Source: Blasia pusilla | Lineage: Eukaryota > Marchantiophyta > Marchantiopsida > Blasiales | Length of the DNA: 64,000 bases | NCBI GenBank assembly: GCA_050084515.1 | Contig: CM114271.1 | Coordinates: forward strand, 25,606,001-25,670,000 | Reading direction: 5' to 3' | Part shown: piece after piece, positions 23,901 to 38,069 of the stretch | Layout: every line of letters starts with the position of its first letter | How positions within the stretch are numbered: the stretch's first letter is position 1 | Position numbers and translations under genes: made by a program | The notes under the pieces: generated by a model | What the model saw: the letters and a program-made list of their open reading frames with translations, nothing else | Told to the model about the DNA's origin: nothing | Databases searched by the model: none

Positions 23901-24995
23901 GAAATGATTTGAGCAACCCTTTCTCCTTCTCTGGTCCCTGGCACTGTCCAACCTGGGCACGGATTAGGTTGGAATGACTGGTAAATGTGGGAATCTCAAT
24001 CAGGTGATGTAGATTGTGTTATAAGGAGCTTGGTTGACACTAAGAAGTTCTGCAAAAACGCTTTGTATGGTCAGCTCTCAGACTGTGTAGTGTCTCCCTC
24101 CTCTCATATGTTACCTTCACTTCTTATTCTCTCTACACCCATCCCAGTCTCTAGCACCGTTCAACTGGGCCTGTGGGGTCTATGGTCACCAGGCCACGAC
24201 AAACACTACTTAATGAGTAGTCCCTCTCTATCTTAACTGCGGTAGCCAGAGGAGAAATCATTTGTGGATACTATAACCAAAGCAGTGGGAAACCCGCACA
24301 CCAAAACAGCTTTGAGGAATCTGTTTTTAACTCGATCAAACCAGCAGTTTAGGAATAGCAAGAAACCTCTCTCATGTCATGTTGTGCTTTCTTCATGGCC
24401 TCCCTCTGAACCCAGCCCAATCTATAGCACTGTCCAACTGGGGTATGGGTTCTGTGGTCACAAGGCTACAATTAGCAGCACTTAATCATTGCAGTCTTTT
24501 TTTAATAATTCTCTTATCTGATGTGATGGCTTGTATTCCTCCCAGTGACACTGACCACTGTGATCTTGATGCTTCAGACAGGTGGTTACTTCCTGTGACA
24601 AGTATTGGGTAACTACTCATTTTAGACTGTTTCTCTGTATCTGGCAGGTGGAATGAGTCTTCACTCATTAAAGAAACTTCGTAACAAGACCAGAAAAGTA
24701 GTGGACCGCCGTGCATCAAAAGGCCGAAAAATTAGGTGTGCCTTCTGGTTATCTTCATTCTTTACTTGTGAGGTTCTCAATTGGAAGTGCCTGTCATTGT
24801 GATTTTCTTGGCAATGCTGTTAATGACTACATAGATGCTCATAACTTCTTGAAACTTTTGTATGGCAGGTACAATGTGCTTGAGCCCTTACTGAATTTCA
24901 TGGCACCATCTCCACTGGTAGTGCCTCCCATGACAAGTAAGCTCTTTGCAAATTTGTTTGGACACCAAAATCCAGGCTTGACTTTGACATCGTGA
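20953..24995 (+). CDS. AATF: AATF/BFR2-type ribosome biogenesis factor, 12 exons, 457 residues
   Basis: AATF (yeast Bfr2) is a nucleolar factor of small-subunit ribosome assembly. Exons: 20953-21249, 21367-21452, 21587-21659, 21955-22029, 22276-22386, 22660-22713, 22842-22927, 23164-23263, 23510-23605, 23714-23894, 24648-24735, 24869-24995. They join into one 1,374-base frame. The start was chosen at the first ATG, followed by an acidic Asp/Glu-rich N-terminus; DYAGRRSSRKQVL matches the conserved early motif. The middle AATF region has NLWDKGLEARISLQK and FRDNALDRWQRKTQL. An acidic FDDSEFYQKLLHEFLE leads into the C-terminal TRAUB domain (VVDRRASKGRKIRYNVLE, then LLNFMAP and LFANLFG). Length is normal for plants. 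Junctions around 21452/21587 and 22713/22842 use weak signals and were set by reading frame. Intron 10 (753 bp) contains an internal duplication. Confidence 0.92.
24129..24485. repeat. Diverged direct repeat inside AATF intron 10
   Basis: About 75 bp starting near 24129 (cccatcccagtctctagcac) recurs near 24411 (cccagcccaatctatagcac); both end with CTTAA. The offset is about 282 bp. A third partial match lies at about 23930. It could be a duplicated intron segment or a short transposon relic. Confidence 0.6.
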
Positions 24996-27300
24996 GCCTC
25001 CAAGTAATATTCAACAGAACGTCTTTCCATGTGTCAAGTTGCAGAGTATGTTGCTGGAAGGATCTCACACTATGGTAGTGAGTGCTAGTGTAGGGATAAT
25101 GTTAGAAGTACAGTGCTTGTTGGCCAAGGACAATCATGTAGTGAGACTCATGGCTTTGGTAGCAAAAGGACAGGAGTGAAATCTTGAACATTTTAGAAGT
25201 GATGCAGATCACTGTACCAAACCATTTATATGTTACAGGGATAGTTGAGGCATTAGACATGTAGTGGGATGAAGCAGAACTGGGGAGAAGGCACCCAGTA
25301 TTTGCAGGACCAATGAGAGAAGCAATATGCTCATTTTTGTTCATGAGAGCCACTCCTTAACCTTTATTAGGGTAAGGTGAGTGAAAAAATTAGGGCCTTT
25401 TTGAAGGTCTAGTTACTGCATCCTCTTTGTGTGATTGTGTTTTGCTATCTCTATCTGATGGGTATTGCTGTTTGAGGCCATTACAACACATCAATCGTGG
25501 CACTAGCCATGGGTTTTGTGCTATTCGGATGAACTTTTACAGATGGAGCTCTCAACTTCTATTATCTTTAACCTTGTTTTCTGTTGGCAGTATTGTTTAC
25601 ATACCATCCAAGTGTTTTTTTTCGTCTTTTTTATGGAGAAGGATCTTGTTCTATTCTTTCTTTTGGCAATTCATGTACTCTGGCTTTTGTCAACCTTGTA
25701 GACTTCAGAGGAACCCTGTGGGTTTATATAATGATGGCAATTTGGCTCCAAATCTGGATTCATTTGTGGGTGTGGGTTTCATCATCAAACAGATGCTTTA
25801 TTCATTTGGCATTTATACTTGGGCTGACATGATGCTGGTTTCTGTGAGTTGAACGTAGTTGATATCGAGATCACATCAGAGTTTGTTTGCTTCTTTTGGT
25901 TTTAAGGCGTAAACCTTCCATGTATTGGCAGAGCATAGCTCTTTTAGAACGAAAGGTTTATACGGAAGTCTACAAAATCCAAAAGTATATCCTTTTAACA
26001 GATAGAGAAAGCAATATTAGTACTTGTTCATCTAGTAGTTGTTGTGGACACCCAAGGAAGGATTCAGCAAGTGTGGCACTCACGAAGAAGTGCGGAAGGT
26101 GATCAATGGAGTTAACTATGGAAATCAGAGAAGATGGGAATGGAAGGGTTTTCTGGAGTTGACTTGAGCATCATGACGCAGGATTACTGTAGTACTAATG
26201 TGTTGTAAGACTGCATTGGTACCTTAGCGTCTTTGATAGGTATCCCAGGATGTCTATCTAGAAAATGTATATATGATTATTAGAAGATTGATTTGTATTT
26301 TTCAATACTTTGGTCGCAAGTTGTGGTAAAATGGGAAGTTTGGTTGAATGACACATGACAAACAGGAATCGAGAAAAATATGATAGCTTTAGAAAGCCCT
26401 ATGCAATTTGAATCATGTAAATTAATTTACATTCCATGGATATTAGGGTATCTTACTAGTACTTGTGATTGAATAGAGATGCTAATGGTAGGTATTCATT
26501 GAGAAGAAATGTGTCTGAAGCTGCATTCTGCCTCCTACCTAAGCTTGTATTCATTCCCTCTTTATGGAGTCTTTGATACTACCTCAGTCATCGAACTTCA
26601 TCATCTGCGGAGAAAGGAACGACTAGAGGTCGGAAGGATGAACCTCATCAGTATCGGAAAGCTCAGTTTTGGATTGCTTATTGTTTCAAAATGGAAGCAC
26701 GGCTGTAGACTTCAAGAGATCAAACTGCTTTCCAGTGGATCTAAGGCACAAGATAGAAATTCTTAAAAGCACTAAATCTCTTCAATACGTGGCCACTTAC
26801 TACCCACATCACCATGGCCGCACTGTTCATTGCAGTTCCCTAATATTTCATGGCTGATGTGACCTGCACATGGATGATTTCTGCATCTGATGACTTCCCA
26901 GAATTTTCCCTTACCCTTAAAATTTACATCCTCTTCTACTGTTGTCGGACCTGAAATGTTAAAAAGCTATTGTGACCTAAAGCCGCTGACAATATCCCCA
27001 GCATGAGGCACACCACAAATATTTTCAAATGGTTTGTTTAATACTTGTTTGTGCCATGTGGAAGGAATCCTCTCTATCCCTTCGTGAAGGGTCCACTCGA
27101 TTCTGAACTACTCCTTTCTCATGAGAATTTTCCTTCACAGGGTAAGAATCTTGGCAGAGGGTAGGACTCAATGGAGGCCATGACAATCACTTGGCAGGCA
27201 TTGCAAGCGCCTCGGGTTCTGCAGAGCTTTAATGCAAGGCGGATATAGGGTTGTCCGGAGTCAAGGTCGTCGGAGTCGTTGAATGTGCGAACTTTTGAAT
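24996..27300. other. Downstream of AATF, no second gene recognised
   Basis: Moderately AT-rich DNA with thymine-rich stretches. It may include the AATF 3' untranslated region. Open frames such as 25427-25852 have no recognisable domain and look like chance. Confidence 0.45.
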
Positions 27301-29354
27301 GTAGAATTTTAGAACATCCGCTTTGTCCGTCGGTGAAGGTGTGTGGTCTGTTTGGGAAGGAAGTTCATCCATGGACGGTCATGGTCCCGTGATGTACAAT
27401 GAGGTGCCCCGACATCTGGGCGAGATTGGGTTTGGACATTGCGGTTGTGCCGCGGAACTGCGAGATTTGGATCTAGGTCTAGATGAACCAGGTTTTATCA
27501 TTGTGCTGTTCTGAAGAGCGAGTTTGGCGAGACAAAAGCGCAATTCGGAGGAATTGTGGCGGAAGATGGGAACAGGGGAAGCTGCAGCAAGCGTGGGAGC
27601 GCATGAGTGTGGACGCCTTTTGTCGAATGGTTTCGGACATGGATAATTTCTCACACTATTAGGTGAGCTCTTTGTTTGGTGTGCAAGTTTCATGTTGCCA
27701 TTTCAAATTAATCAACGATGTTTTGTTCGCCTTTTCTTTGCCTTGAGCGAGTTTAGGGCTTAGGAGATGCACTTTGTGTCAATTTCTACCTGGACTTGCA
27801 AGGCATAAACAGATTTATTAGTGAATTTATGCCATTTGGGACTTTTTTGTGTGTCAAGTGCAATCATGGGCTTGTCACTCGAGGATCTGGGACCAATATA
27901 TATGTTGTACTCTAATTATTGACCACGAATTGGTTGAACTCTATTTATTTAGCGTTTTCTTGTGAATATTTGGTGAATTTTCTTCACCATGTCTAGGCCA
28001 TTAAAATTCATTTCAACTCTACCATGTGATGCTATTCAAAATCTTGATGATGGACCGTTCAACATGAATGCTCTCAACTTATATGGCCCTAGAAAGGAGG
28101 CCTGGAGAGAATCTCATGTTTCCCTGATTTTTTATCAAGAGAGGTGTGAATGGTCCATTAACACACTTCAAAATTTAGAGGTGTGACTTGAAGCACATTC
28201 AAGGGCCAACCATCTACTACTAGTGTGCATACGGACCACCAGATTGTAGTAAGATGGTTTGAAAGGATTTACCCCCTCGAAGCTTTAATGAAAATATTCG
28301 AAAGTAGGGCGAGAAGGGTTGTAGGCCAGAGACCAACTCATAGATAAAGATGGTAGGTATTGACATGACGTTTTGGATGAGACTTCTACAATTTGTAATG
28401 CCAACCTAGCCCCAAAGTTGAGCTCTATTTGTCGAGACTTTGTGAAGCGTCTATTACGTGTGAGTATATCTCCTCACCGCATTTTGAAAATGCTTACAAA
28501 GTGGATCAAAGATTGTATGGAAGACAACAATTTTAGAAAGAACACTCTAGCAAGAGATGCCTTACTCACACATCAAGATAGTCTAAACATTAAGAATGCA
28601 ACGAGAAGATGATAAGACAAATACGATGGGATAGTTGATGCTTTAGTGGTTTAGATGTGGATTCAGAGACACCTGGATGATGTGTTGTTTTAAAAATACT
28701 TTGACTCTATCAATAATAAACCATTTGCTTTGTATTCTTAATATGGTGGATGCTATAGAATTTGGTTTGATTTGGAAACCATGGTGCCATAAGCATGGAT
28801 GTCATCCATTGAACCAACACGTACAAGGTGAGTTGCATACAAAACTTCATTCCTCTATATACTCCTTTCTTTAATCTCACATGTTCTGCTCACTACATGT
28901 GTAGTTGAACATAATATTTTTGTAGTGTTACTTCGGTTCTCCAAACAAATGGTATTCTCCTTCTCATTCATAATACTATGTTCCTGCACGTATAGAGGCG
29001 AAACAGACTCAGGTCAAAAATGTCATATTAAACTAACTTTTTTTTATCTCTTGTATGAAAGTATCAATTGTTAACCTTACTTGGTTTTGACTCATTCCAA
29101 AATGGTCTACCTATGGTTTGGGCAATTCTCCAACGCTAAGACATTTTGGAAGTTCTCACGAGCATTAAAGTTCGAGTGGAAGTTGTGACTTTAGTTGTTG
29201 GACAAGAGAGTAGATGATTCCAAGGAAGAATAATCTGGCATTAGGGAAGTATTCCCAGAATTTCCTATCCATCTATGTAAATAGCAAGTGAAAAAGACTT
29301 GACTAAGTCAACTCCATCAATGTATTATGTGTCCAATCACTAAAGCACAAATGA
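27301..29354. other. Degenerate DNA with short unassigned open frames
   Basis: Short open frames at 27323-27514 (+), 27379-27693 (-), 27989-28186 (+) and 28373-28612 (+) show protein-like composition but no domain I can name. They may be transposon relics. Nothing else was seen. Confidence 0.35.
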
Positions 29355-30041
29355 ATGAAGATCTTGGCAAAGTCATGTTCATCCGCAATGGTGGTATGTG
29401 TATGTGTAACCACTAACCACTGGCCCATTTACCTTCCTACCTACAAACATTGCATTCTAGTGTACACTACATATCTTTTAGGTAACAAAGTTGGCAGGTT
29501 TATTGCAGATCTAGCCCATGATCCTATTAAGTTCATCCAGAAATATGCAAATTCAAATCTGAGCTTTTTAAAAGATTATTGGCATCGCAAATTTTCCAAA
29601 TGGGCAAAGGGCTATCACAACAAAGCCAAATTGGTCCAAGATACAAATGCACAATTACAAAGGTTGTATGCCACCTTGAAAACGATCTTTGCGCAAGGAA
29701 GCCGTGGAAGGATGCTTGATCCATTATTTGGCTACTATCCATTGTAACAAATGAAATTGAAGACTTTTCTTGGTATATGGCCCTCTTTTAATTCCAAGGC
29801 TAGGGTTCAGAACAAGGACATTCACAAAGTAATGACCATGGCCATAAAGAATGCAAAACCCATTCATGATGAACACGTTGTGTTTGAAAATCACGAAGGT
29901 AGAAAATATGGGAAAGCAAGGGTATGGATTCATAGGGGGATCCACCAATGCCGTAATGATCAAGGACGGGAGACGAAGCGACATAGACATGCAAGCCATG
30001 TGTTTGATGGCATTGAAGGGTTTATCCCAATTGAATGATTA
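29355..30041 (+). pseudogene. Unidentified coding relic, one frame with an internal stop
   Basis: Two adjacent open frames (29355-29747 and 29751-30038) lie in the same reading frame, separated by a single TAA, giving about 228 codons. From about 29480 the sequence is basic and helical, for instance FIADLAHDPIKFIQKY and HRKFSKWAKGYHNKAK. The second half is rich in Lys, Arg and His. I do not recognise the family. The surroundings are transposon-rich, so a decayed element protein is the likeliest explanation, but chance is not excluded. Confidence 0.3.
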
Positions 30042-31300
30042 ACTACTCAAAGTATTATTCAATGGTATTTCCTCAATCGAGACCCCTCAATACCTTGCTC
30101 CACTCGGCATAATACCACTATCAATGCTCGAACTATCCAATTCGTCATAACCCTAGAAGAACGTCGTAATGATAACATTGACTCCCACGCTCAAGCACTT
30201 ATTGAGAGTCTCTTGCACTCCTTACTAGGTTACCTATGCTAATGCTAATCTCGTGATAACACACGCAACCTCACGCACACTCAATCACTCGGGGAGCACC
30301 CTGAGCCTCCCATACTAGTCCACATAGGCCATGATAATCTCGGGTCATATATATGACCCTACTTGAGAAACCAAGCTATATCCATAAATGCGCTAAATGT
30401 GTAGGGAGTTTACACTAAACACCATCACACGAGCTCTACATTATACCCAACACCCTTAATGACACAAGACCAAGTGTAGAAAAATGACTTGAATGTACAA
30501 CCTAGACACACAATTCCTCACTCTACTGCATGGTTGATACTGGCTACTCTATGCGGTGCAACAACCTCTACGACATGATTATTTCCTTAAATAGCACGTA
30601 AAAACTCCCATTAATAAATGTAGACTACTCGTCGGTATTGACGCGTGTGTCATCAGCTCTAGAATTCAGTTGCAAATGGTTAGTGGAAATCACTAATCTT
30701 GGCCCCAATTGGCATGGTACTAGCGAGTAAAAACTCTTTCAATCTCTCACAATGGACTAGGAATCCCGATGAAAGTCATAAACCCTGCTTCCGCCCGAAG
30801 CACCAAGTTGTGAAACAACTCAAGAAATCTCTCCAACCAACCTCCAGGTAGACCAAATAGCCTAGACTCAACCACATCAACCGATCTACCACAACTTCCT
30901 CTGACCAACTGTGTTTCCCACTTAGCGTGCGTTTCTAAGGCCTCGAAGGCTGACCATGCTTTTGCCCTACATCAACCCCAATAGGGTATGAATTCAGTAG
31001 ATTTTGTGAGGTGTATGATGGGGTATGTAGTGAGAGGAGTTAGGCCTACACCATGAGTCGTTAGACTAGATGGAGATGATGGGGGTGATGACGATGAAAT
31101 GGTAAATATCATAGGTGGTAGAGGGACACTTAGTTTCAGTCCTACAATGGATCTCTTGTGATGTGGGGAGGAACAGCCAAGGTGTGTGGACCAACAAGCT
31201 AAAGAGTCTATAAGATTTTTATGAGAGATCCGATGAGAAGCTACTAGAGGAGTTCATGGGTATGTAGCAAGTGGTCATTGCCACTCACGGAGTGAATGCG
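30042..31300. other. Intergenic, nothing recognised
   Basis: AT-rich sequence without a recognisable gene, RNA gene or clear repeat. Confidence 0.4.
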
Positions 31301-31374
31301 GCATGGGAAGTTTAGTATTGGTATGGGATTTTCGATCAAGAGTTTGGGAAGATACAATTTCCTACAAGTTCTAC

Positions 31375-31509
31375 AAGCTTGAGGTATGTTGTATGGATTT
31401 TGGATCAAGTGCAACCACTATGTTAGTATGTGATGGGTATTCGAGAGGATGGCATATGGCATGCTTGACGCCACCTCACGCTAAAAGTTCCATTGATGGA
31501 TGGTCTTGA
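31375..31509 (+). pseudogene. PHD zinc-finger fragment
   Basis: The open frame ends with CCMDFGSSATTMLVCDG and then SRGWHMACLTPP. This is the second half of a PHD finger, whose usual form is C-D-x-C-x-x-G-W/Y-H-x-x-C-L-x-P-P. The cysteine expected after CDG is a tyrosine here, the final CxxC pair is missing and a stop follows at once. It is a dead fragment, from either a chromatin-protein gene or a transposon. Confidence 0.5.
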
Positions 31510-34500
31510 GTAGGTGTGTGACATTAACGATGGGGCCACATGACGACATCCAGAGATGTATGTGTAGGTAGGGATAGAGGGCTAAGGATTTAGCTCCACA
31601 TGGTGATTTGAGATATTTTGGTACTTTTTGTCTCATTTTTGGATGCCATGATGGGAGATGTGTGTATGTTTGGTGACAACAATGTATGTGGCGAGAAGAC
31701 TATTCTTTTAGGATAGATGGGGTGAGACAAGCCAAGTGAGTAATTGCCACTCAGAGGAGGTTGAGGATGACGTGAGACCCCTGAAAGGCAGAGTTTCCCT
31801 TTTTTTGTCTTATCACTTATAGAGGAACCCATTTCAAGTTTTATTGTAAACTAAACTAGCTGGTGTGGACTTATCACCCTCAAATTGATTTCCAATCGTT
31901 TACATTGTGGATATAACATTGGAGGATAAAAAGGATGGGACTCATTGTTATCCTTAGTAGAGTTCTCATACAATAACTCCATGAACTCTTCCAAAGCCCA
32001 CGTTTTTTTAATTGCAAACATCCCTTAATTCCTCCTGGTCTCACTCGAATAGAGAAAGTTTGAGGGAACCTACAAAGGTATGCAATTAATGAGTTTTTAG
32101 ATTCAGAAAGGGGTTCAACAGTTGGGTGCCCAAAATCAACAAAAACATGTAAATCGAGATGTCAAGTTTTTGAAGACCAAAGATTCCAACAACCAATTTA
32201 TTAGTCGGAATAGAATCCATGGGCTTATATGGTGGATTTAGCTCAACATGGGTGAGGAGCATGTTGTGACCACAAGATTCCTACAAGAGTCAATAGATCC
32301 ATGGGTGCCGGTAGCCCCACATGTGTCTCAACGTGCACATGTGCCACGAGAGTGGAATGGCATGCCTAGAGAGTAGAGCAAGTGTCGTGAGCCAATGCGG
32401 AACAACAAAATTCTATTAGGCTCATATGAGGATGGAAGCACTTTTGAGTCTCATGTATGAGACCTAAGCTGTAAGAGCAAGATGTGAGCCTTGATGGAAA
32501 TCTCAAAAGATGGGGTTTATGACCTAGTAGAGTATGACCAAACATTAAGCGGGACTTGAGACAAGCTTAAGTCTCACAAGAGCTGGGCGCTAAGGGGATA
32601 ATAACCTAGCTTGGAACTTGACTAAGTGTTTGCAATTATGGGTTTTTGATGTTTGAGATCCTTATGACTAGACCCAAGATGTGTTAAAGATGAATACGAT
32701 GGTGTTAGAAAACTTTTATAAACCAATTCCAATCCACTAAAAATCCAAACAAACGTATGAGTAAAGATATAGAAGCCATTCCCGAATATCACAATAGAAG
32801 GAGTGGCCCAAGAGGACTTCCCTAGATGCAAGGAGGGTTGGGAATAACTAGAACCATATATAAGGGGATGAGTCTCTTAAACCCCATTTTGAGAATCGTG
32901 GGGATGAACCAACGACATGAGATGGATTGAAAGGTTGGCATTGGGATTTTGACACCAAACCAAATCTTGGTGGACCAATTACGGACATTAGACTTGAACC
33001 TTGACATGTGACTCAAATATTGAGTCTTGGTTAGAGACTCATTCAAGGTCTATTAGACAATTGGGACTGTTAGGCGCGCTAGTGCCATTTGAAGTCAGTA
33101 GACTATCAAGGAATTGAACGGAGACCAAGACTTGGGAGACACAATGTTGGTTGACCCAAATTGTAGTTAATGTGAGTATGATTGGGTGCAGATTAGTAAG
33201 GATACCATCACCTGCTAAATGCAGGCTTCTCCGACATACGTATAAGACCGTCGTTCAAGGGAGTATATATGTGCATGACACTAGGCAATAGCATTCATGA
33301 TGGGATATGTGCCCACCCCTTCACGTACACAAGGAAAACAACTGGTTGCATCGTATGTTGGTTTGTCTAGTTCATGAGCTATCCTTCGTCCAACTGTTAT
33401 GAAAATAATGCCATCATAGCTAAAATAATTAAGGCTTAGACTCGCTTGGAACCTCCCTTCCATTCCTTTGCGGTTCTAGATGAACCTTGCCCTTTCCTTT
33501 TGGACTTAGCATGAAGCTCCTTCCTTACCTGAGCTCACCTCAAACTTTTGTCTTAAGAAAGAGTAAAGTTGGTCATATTCGTTTTGGATATACTAGACCC
33601 TATACACTTCAATTATATTTCCATGCTCCTTGCTCAAGTGACCATAGCTCTCTTCAATAAACAACGCATAAGCCACATCTCTACTACTATAGGAGGATTC
33701 AATTAGAGACAAATCCCTCCAGTGGATGACATATGTCCTCTTAGACAAGGTTAGAGAGTGACACGCATTGCAAGCACGTGCATGTTTAATTTTTAGACGT
33801 GCGGCTTTCGACGAATAGGTATGAAAAATTCCATATACAAACAATGTAGCTTTCACAAAATTCTAGATAAGACGGATCTAAGCCATAGCTATCCATGTAA
33901 TGCAATTTTGGGTGCTCTGCGACATCTTGAGGGATCGTCCCCCATTGAGCTTGAAGGTGATTTTCTGCCCAAATTGCTAAACCCTATGCATGTGCATGAA
34001 TTTGTATCTTTGTCAGCTTCAAATGATTCGAGCCAAATCCTATCACAATCCATTAGTCCGGAGCTGTAGTAGGCAAAGACTGCACTCTTGAGTTGGGCGC
34101 GATTCAAGACAATGGAGCTGATCAACATTTCTAGTTTGATCAGTTCTTTTCATGGCTATCATCCCACGGAATCTTTGGTCCATAAAGGAAATGTGTGGTT
34201 TCTTGCTATTTCTTCAGTTTATGCATCGGGCCTTATGGCATGCATTCAAGCACATACTCTACCAAATTGCGTTGTTCAAAACTACGGTTTAGTAAAATGA
34301 TGCTCGGGCTCCTTTTCTGTAAATAGAATGTCTTATGTATGCCATTCGTGTACTCTATAGTTGTAAACTATGTTAGCCTGAGAGCGTTGAGCATCTGTCA
34401 ATAGTATCATCTAGGATAGCATCGTCATTGGTAAGAATAGAGAATGTATATTAAACAAAGTAATTATGGCATTATATTACAAATATTACTTAGTGTGCAA

Positions 34501-36599
34501 TGTTGATCTGCATGATAAGCTAGTTTCTGTCAAGAACTAAGGTATATAGTCTCCACGATGGCCAAGCGCACTATTGGGTGACACTGAGTATTGTAGAATT
34601 GGTCACTCGTATTATTCACATAGACTCTGACTGTGTGCGTTAAACCCGATACGGGTATCCTTCTGGTTTTCAAAAACTCTGTAAACTTACGCTTTTTAGT
34701 TTTACACGGACGGTTTAGCATTAGATCATACTCTCAGCAGACGCCTATGGAGTGTTGTCAAAATCAGTTGTGGGTTGCTGATATGCTTTTTCAGCCTTTA
34801 GCAAATACACTTATGGACATTCCAACTCTACTCATGACAAACATTTATATTACTTAGTATTCTCATAATATACTTTTGCTCTGATTACAAAAGCAGTTGG
34901 CACTCCATATACTTGTTAAGAATTTCTAAAAATTTCCACATGTTGGATGTGCTTTTCTGGTCAAGGACGTAGAAAAGACAAGTCCACAAGTACGGTAAAG
35001 TCTAGCCTTCTTCTAAACTATGTTTGTGCATTCTTATTTTTATAATTCAATTTTTTTCCATTTCAAGGTATATGTATCGTGTCAGTGCGTTGTGTTTGAT
35101 GTGTTGCACTTTAACTTTCATTCATTGTCATATAAGCTCTTATCTAAAGTAAGCTTTACTTCATAGGTTGCCTTTATATAGAATTGCAGAAGTAGACCGG
35201 GACTTGATATGACTTGTTTGAGATTGTAAGTTAAAGCCCTATAGACACACTAGTAAATATGAGGTTTACAACGTCTTCCTCCATGATCAACACAAAGGTA
35301 TTTTGTCTTCCATGGCTTATGCTGCAGTAAATTACATCAAAGCTACTAGTTTGGTAAGACCTATATCCTCAAAAACACATATCATTTCAGATATTTATTT
35401 CTTAGAACCATTTAGATTTCGATTATATGTTGACACTTCAATACCAAACAAAGTATTGATTCACGACACATAAGAGAATCAAGCTGTTGTTGTTATTGAG
35501 CTAAATATATATCTCTAGTCTAGCTCACCCCTTATCATCTTAAGTGTGTCCATGAGACTAGCTTAACACAATCAGTTTCATTGAATACATACTAGCCTTT
35601 GTAACACATATTGAGCTTCAAGGACTAAAAGTGGCTTAAGCAATGAGCCTACACATACATACTTTTCCAAGTCAGTCTACCTAATTATTGTTTATTCTCT
35701 GACACAGTGTGACCTAATATATTATGCTCTAGTGTAGTTCTCTCCCTGATTGTATTTACATAGTGTTTAACCAATTCTAACATCTAGTTTTCTTGACCAA
35801 CAAGAAGAACTACAATTGTTTTGGGACACACAATGACCTATTGTCTCCAACAATTTGAAATGCTCAGATCGTATCGTAATTCCTACACTTATTCCATTCC
35901 AAACATACCCTATTCTATAGAGGACTTTAATGTGAGCCAGAGAAAGTAATTCACCCAAACTCTCAAAAAATACCATCAATTTCCACCTTGCACTGCCTGA
36001 ACATCCTCACACTAGAAACCCACATGTAAGCCAGTACCAAGCATAAATCTTCCTAACACCAATTATTTCTTACTTGCTCTAATATTCATATCTACTGAGC
36101 AAAAAGCCACTTGTAAGTGTGTATCATAAAAAAAAGTCATCTTAATAGGGTTTTGCTCATTTGGAGCACTAGGCTATAAGATAGTTATACATTCTATGAC
36201 AGAAATGATAAGATTCATGTTTATTGTTGAATCTCTGTCTAGGCTTGCCATAAATGAATGTGGAGATCTATTTTAAAAAAGTGATGTGGATTCATCCATT
36301 CGTATCCATTGCATGTCAATGCATTATTAAGACACAAGCTTACACCTTGTTTATATAAGATTATACTTCCATTTCTGCCAAATTTGTGAGTAAATTCATC
36401 AAATATTATACATTCAAGTTACTCGAAGACCATGGTTAGGGACAAAGTTCACAAAATATCCTCAAGAAAAAAGGAAACAGTCCCACTTCCAATGCAAGGA
36501 AGTTCTTCCCCACTTCAGTTAATTGTTTATTAAAACTTACGGAAGAAGAACTTCATAACATCCTTCACTTTATGTGATAAGAGACTAACCAGATGTAGA
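31510..36599. other. Gene-poor stretch, no recognisable gene
   Basis: AT-rich DNA. Short plus-strand frames at 33821-34300 and 34633-34857 look weakly protein-like and might be an upstream part of the neighbouring Helitron, but no motif supports this. Confidence 0.4.
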
Positions 36600-37364
36600 T
36601 CATCTATACGTGAAAAGGTGAGTGTGAGAAAAAAATTTGATGTGATTACCACAATGTACTACTCATTGATTATTGGCAGATACATATTTTCTCAATGGCA
36701 CGCACTATGTTCTGCCATGATGAAGCAAATGCAGTGTTGTGGTTATTGTGGGATAGTGCTTTTCAATAATCCACGCAATAAGATGGGTGTTGTTCACTCA
36801 AGCAGTCCTCCACTTTATGCCTTATATAATGGGTTCTTAAGGGAGTACATTATACCTCAATTACATCATTGTTATGTTTGTGACACATACATTTCTAGTG
36901 AACCCATGATACGTTTAAACGTATACATGACTCTGTCTTATATTCGTACTATTGTAGGTGTAGTTCCATTAAAATTATAAATACTCTCCATAGTAGATTC
37001 AAGAATTGGGATAGAAAGTAAATTCAAGGGATTCCCTAAGGGTTTCTTCACAATATCTTCCATGCTGGATTCTCCTTGGATAAGGTTTAACATTAATTAT
37101 AGCCTAGATACTTTGTAGGATTTGTTTTTCCGAGCCTTAAAACAAATACTATCCATAAATTTCCACACAAATGAGTTGTACAAAGTCTATTTAACACTCT
37201 TAGAGCTACCAAATCCATCTTGTGGGTTGGTTATCCTACAAGAATCATTTGTTCAATCTATAACAAGTCCATCTTAGCTTAAGGGTCAGATTACACACAA
37301 CATGGATTAAAACCCATATCACCTTGATTTAAATGTCCTACAAGATATCTCATACTCGGTTCCT

Positions 37365-37904
37365 GTGAAAAGAAGAAAGTCTACTCACATATTTGATAGT
37401 GGTAGTCTTTCATTACGGTCATCTTCAAGCTTGCATAAAACATTTCTTACTGATTCCTTTGGATGTTCTTTAAATTCTAAGTTGACAATAGAGACACGCT
37501 TGTTTCCATTTTTATTTCCCTTCTTACATGGGTTCCATAGTGGTCATTCCATATTTTCAGACTATATACGCAATAGATCTAAACAATTATTCTGCATGTT
37601 TTCTCGCTACAAGCCCTACACTCTACGTATGTACAAATTACGCCAATCTATTGTTGTATGTTCAACAAGTAGAACATTCATAGTAGACATAGAGCTCTCC
37701 AAACTTAGAAAAGATAAACCTCAATTGAAAGAGAAAGAGTTATACAAGCACATATCTAAGTATTCCATTAGTCCACAACTACCAAATAGTCCTTCTTGGC
37801 ACAAGAGGCATCTGAAGGATTTAAAAGTAATGGTGCATAAGTGGGAAATGCTCCACTTCTTTCTCACCTTAACATCTGATGAAGCCTTACCCACACAATA
37901 GCCT
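37365..37904 (+). pseudogene. Helitron Rep, helitron-like N-terminal domain
   Basis: 178 open codons with the family's landmark stretches FPFLFPFLHGFHSG, RSKQLFCMFSRYKPYTLR and HFFLTLTSDEA near the end. These match the N-terminal domain of Helitron Rep/helicase proteins. The same reading frame runs on with a stop into the HUH region around 38.1 kb. Confidence 0.8.
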
Positions 37905-38069
37905 AAAGTTGATGATGTGCAGAATTTAGTTATAAAATTTAACAAAGACTTTACATGGCATGATGCACCATCAAAATGTGCTCAGCTTTTTCACATACGC
38001 CTCATGATATGCTTATTTGAGTTCATTCTCTTTGGTCCACAACTTCTCCGTAGAGTTCAAGACTACTTG

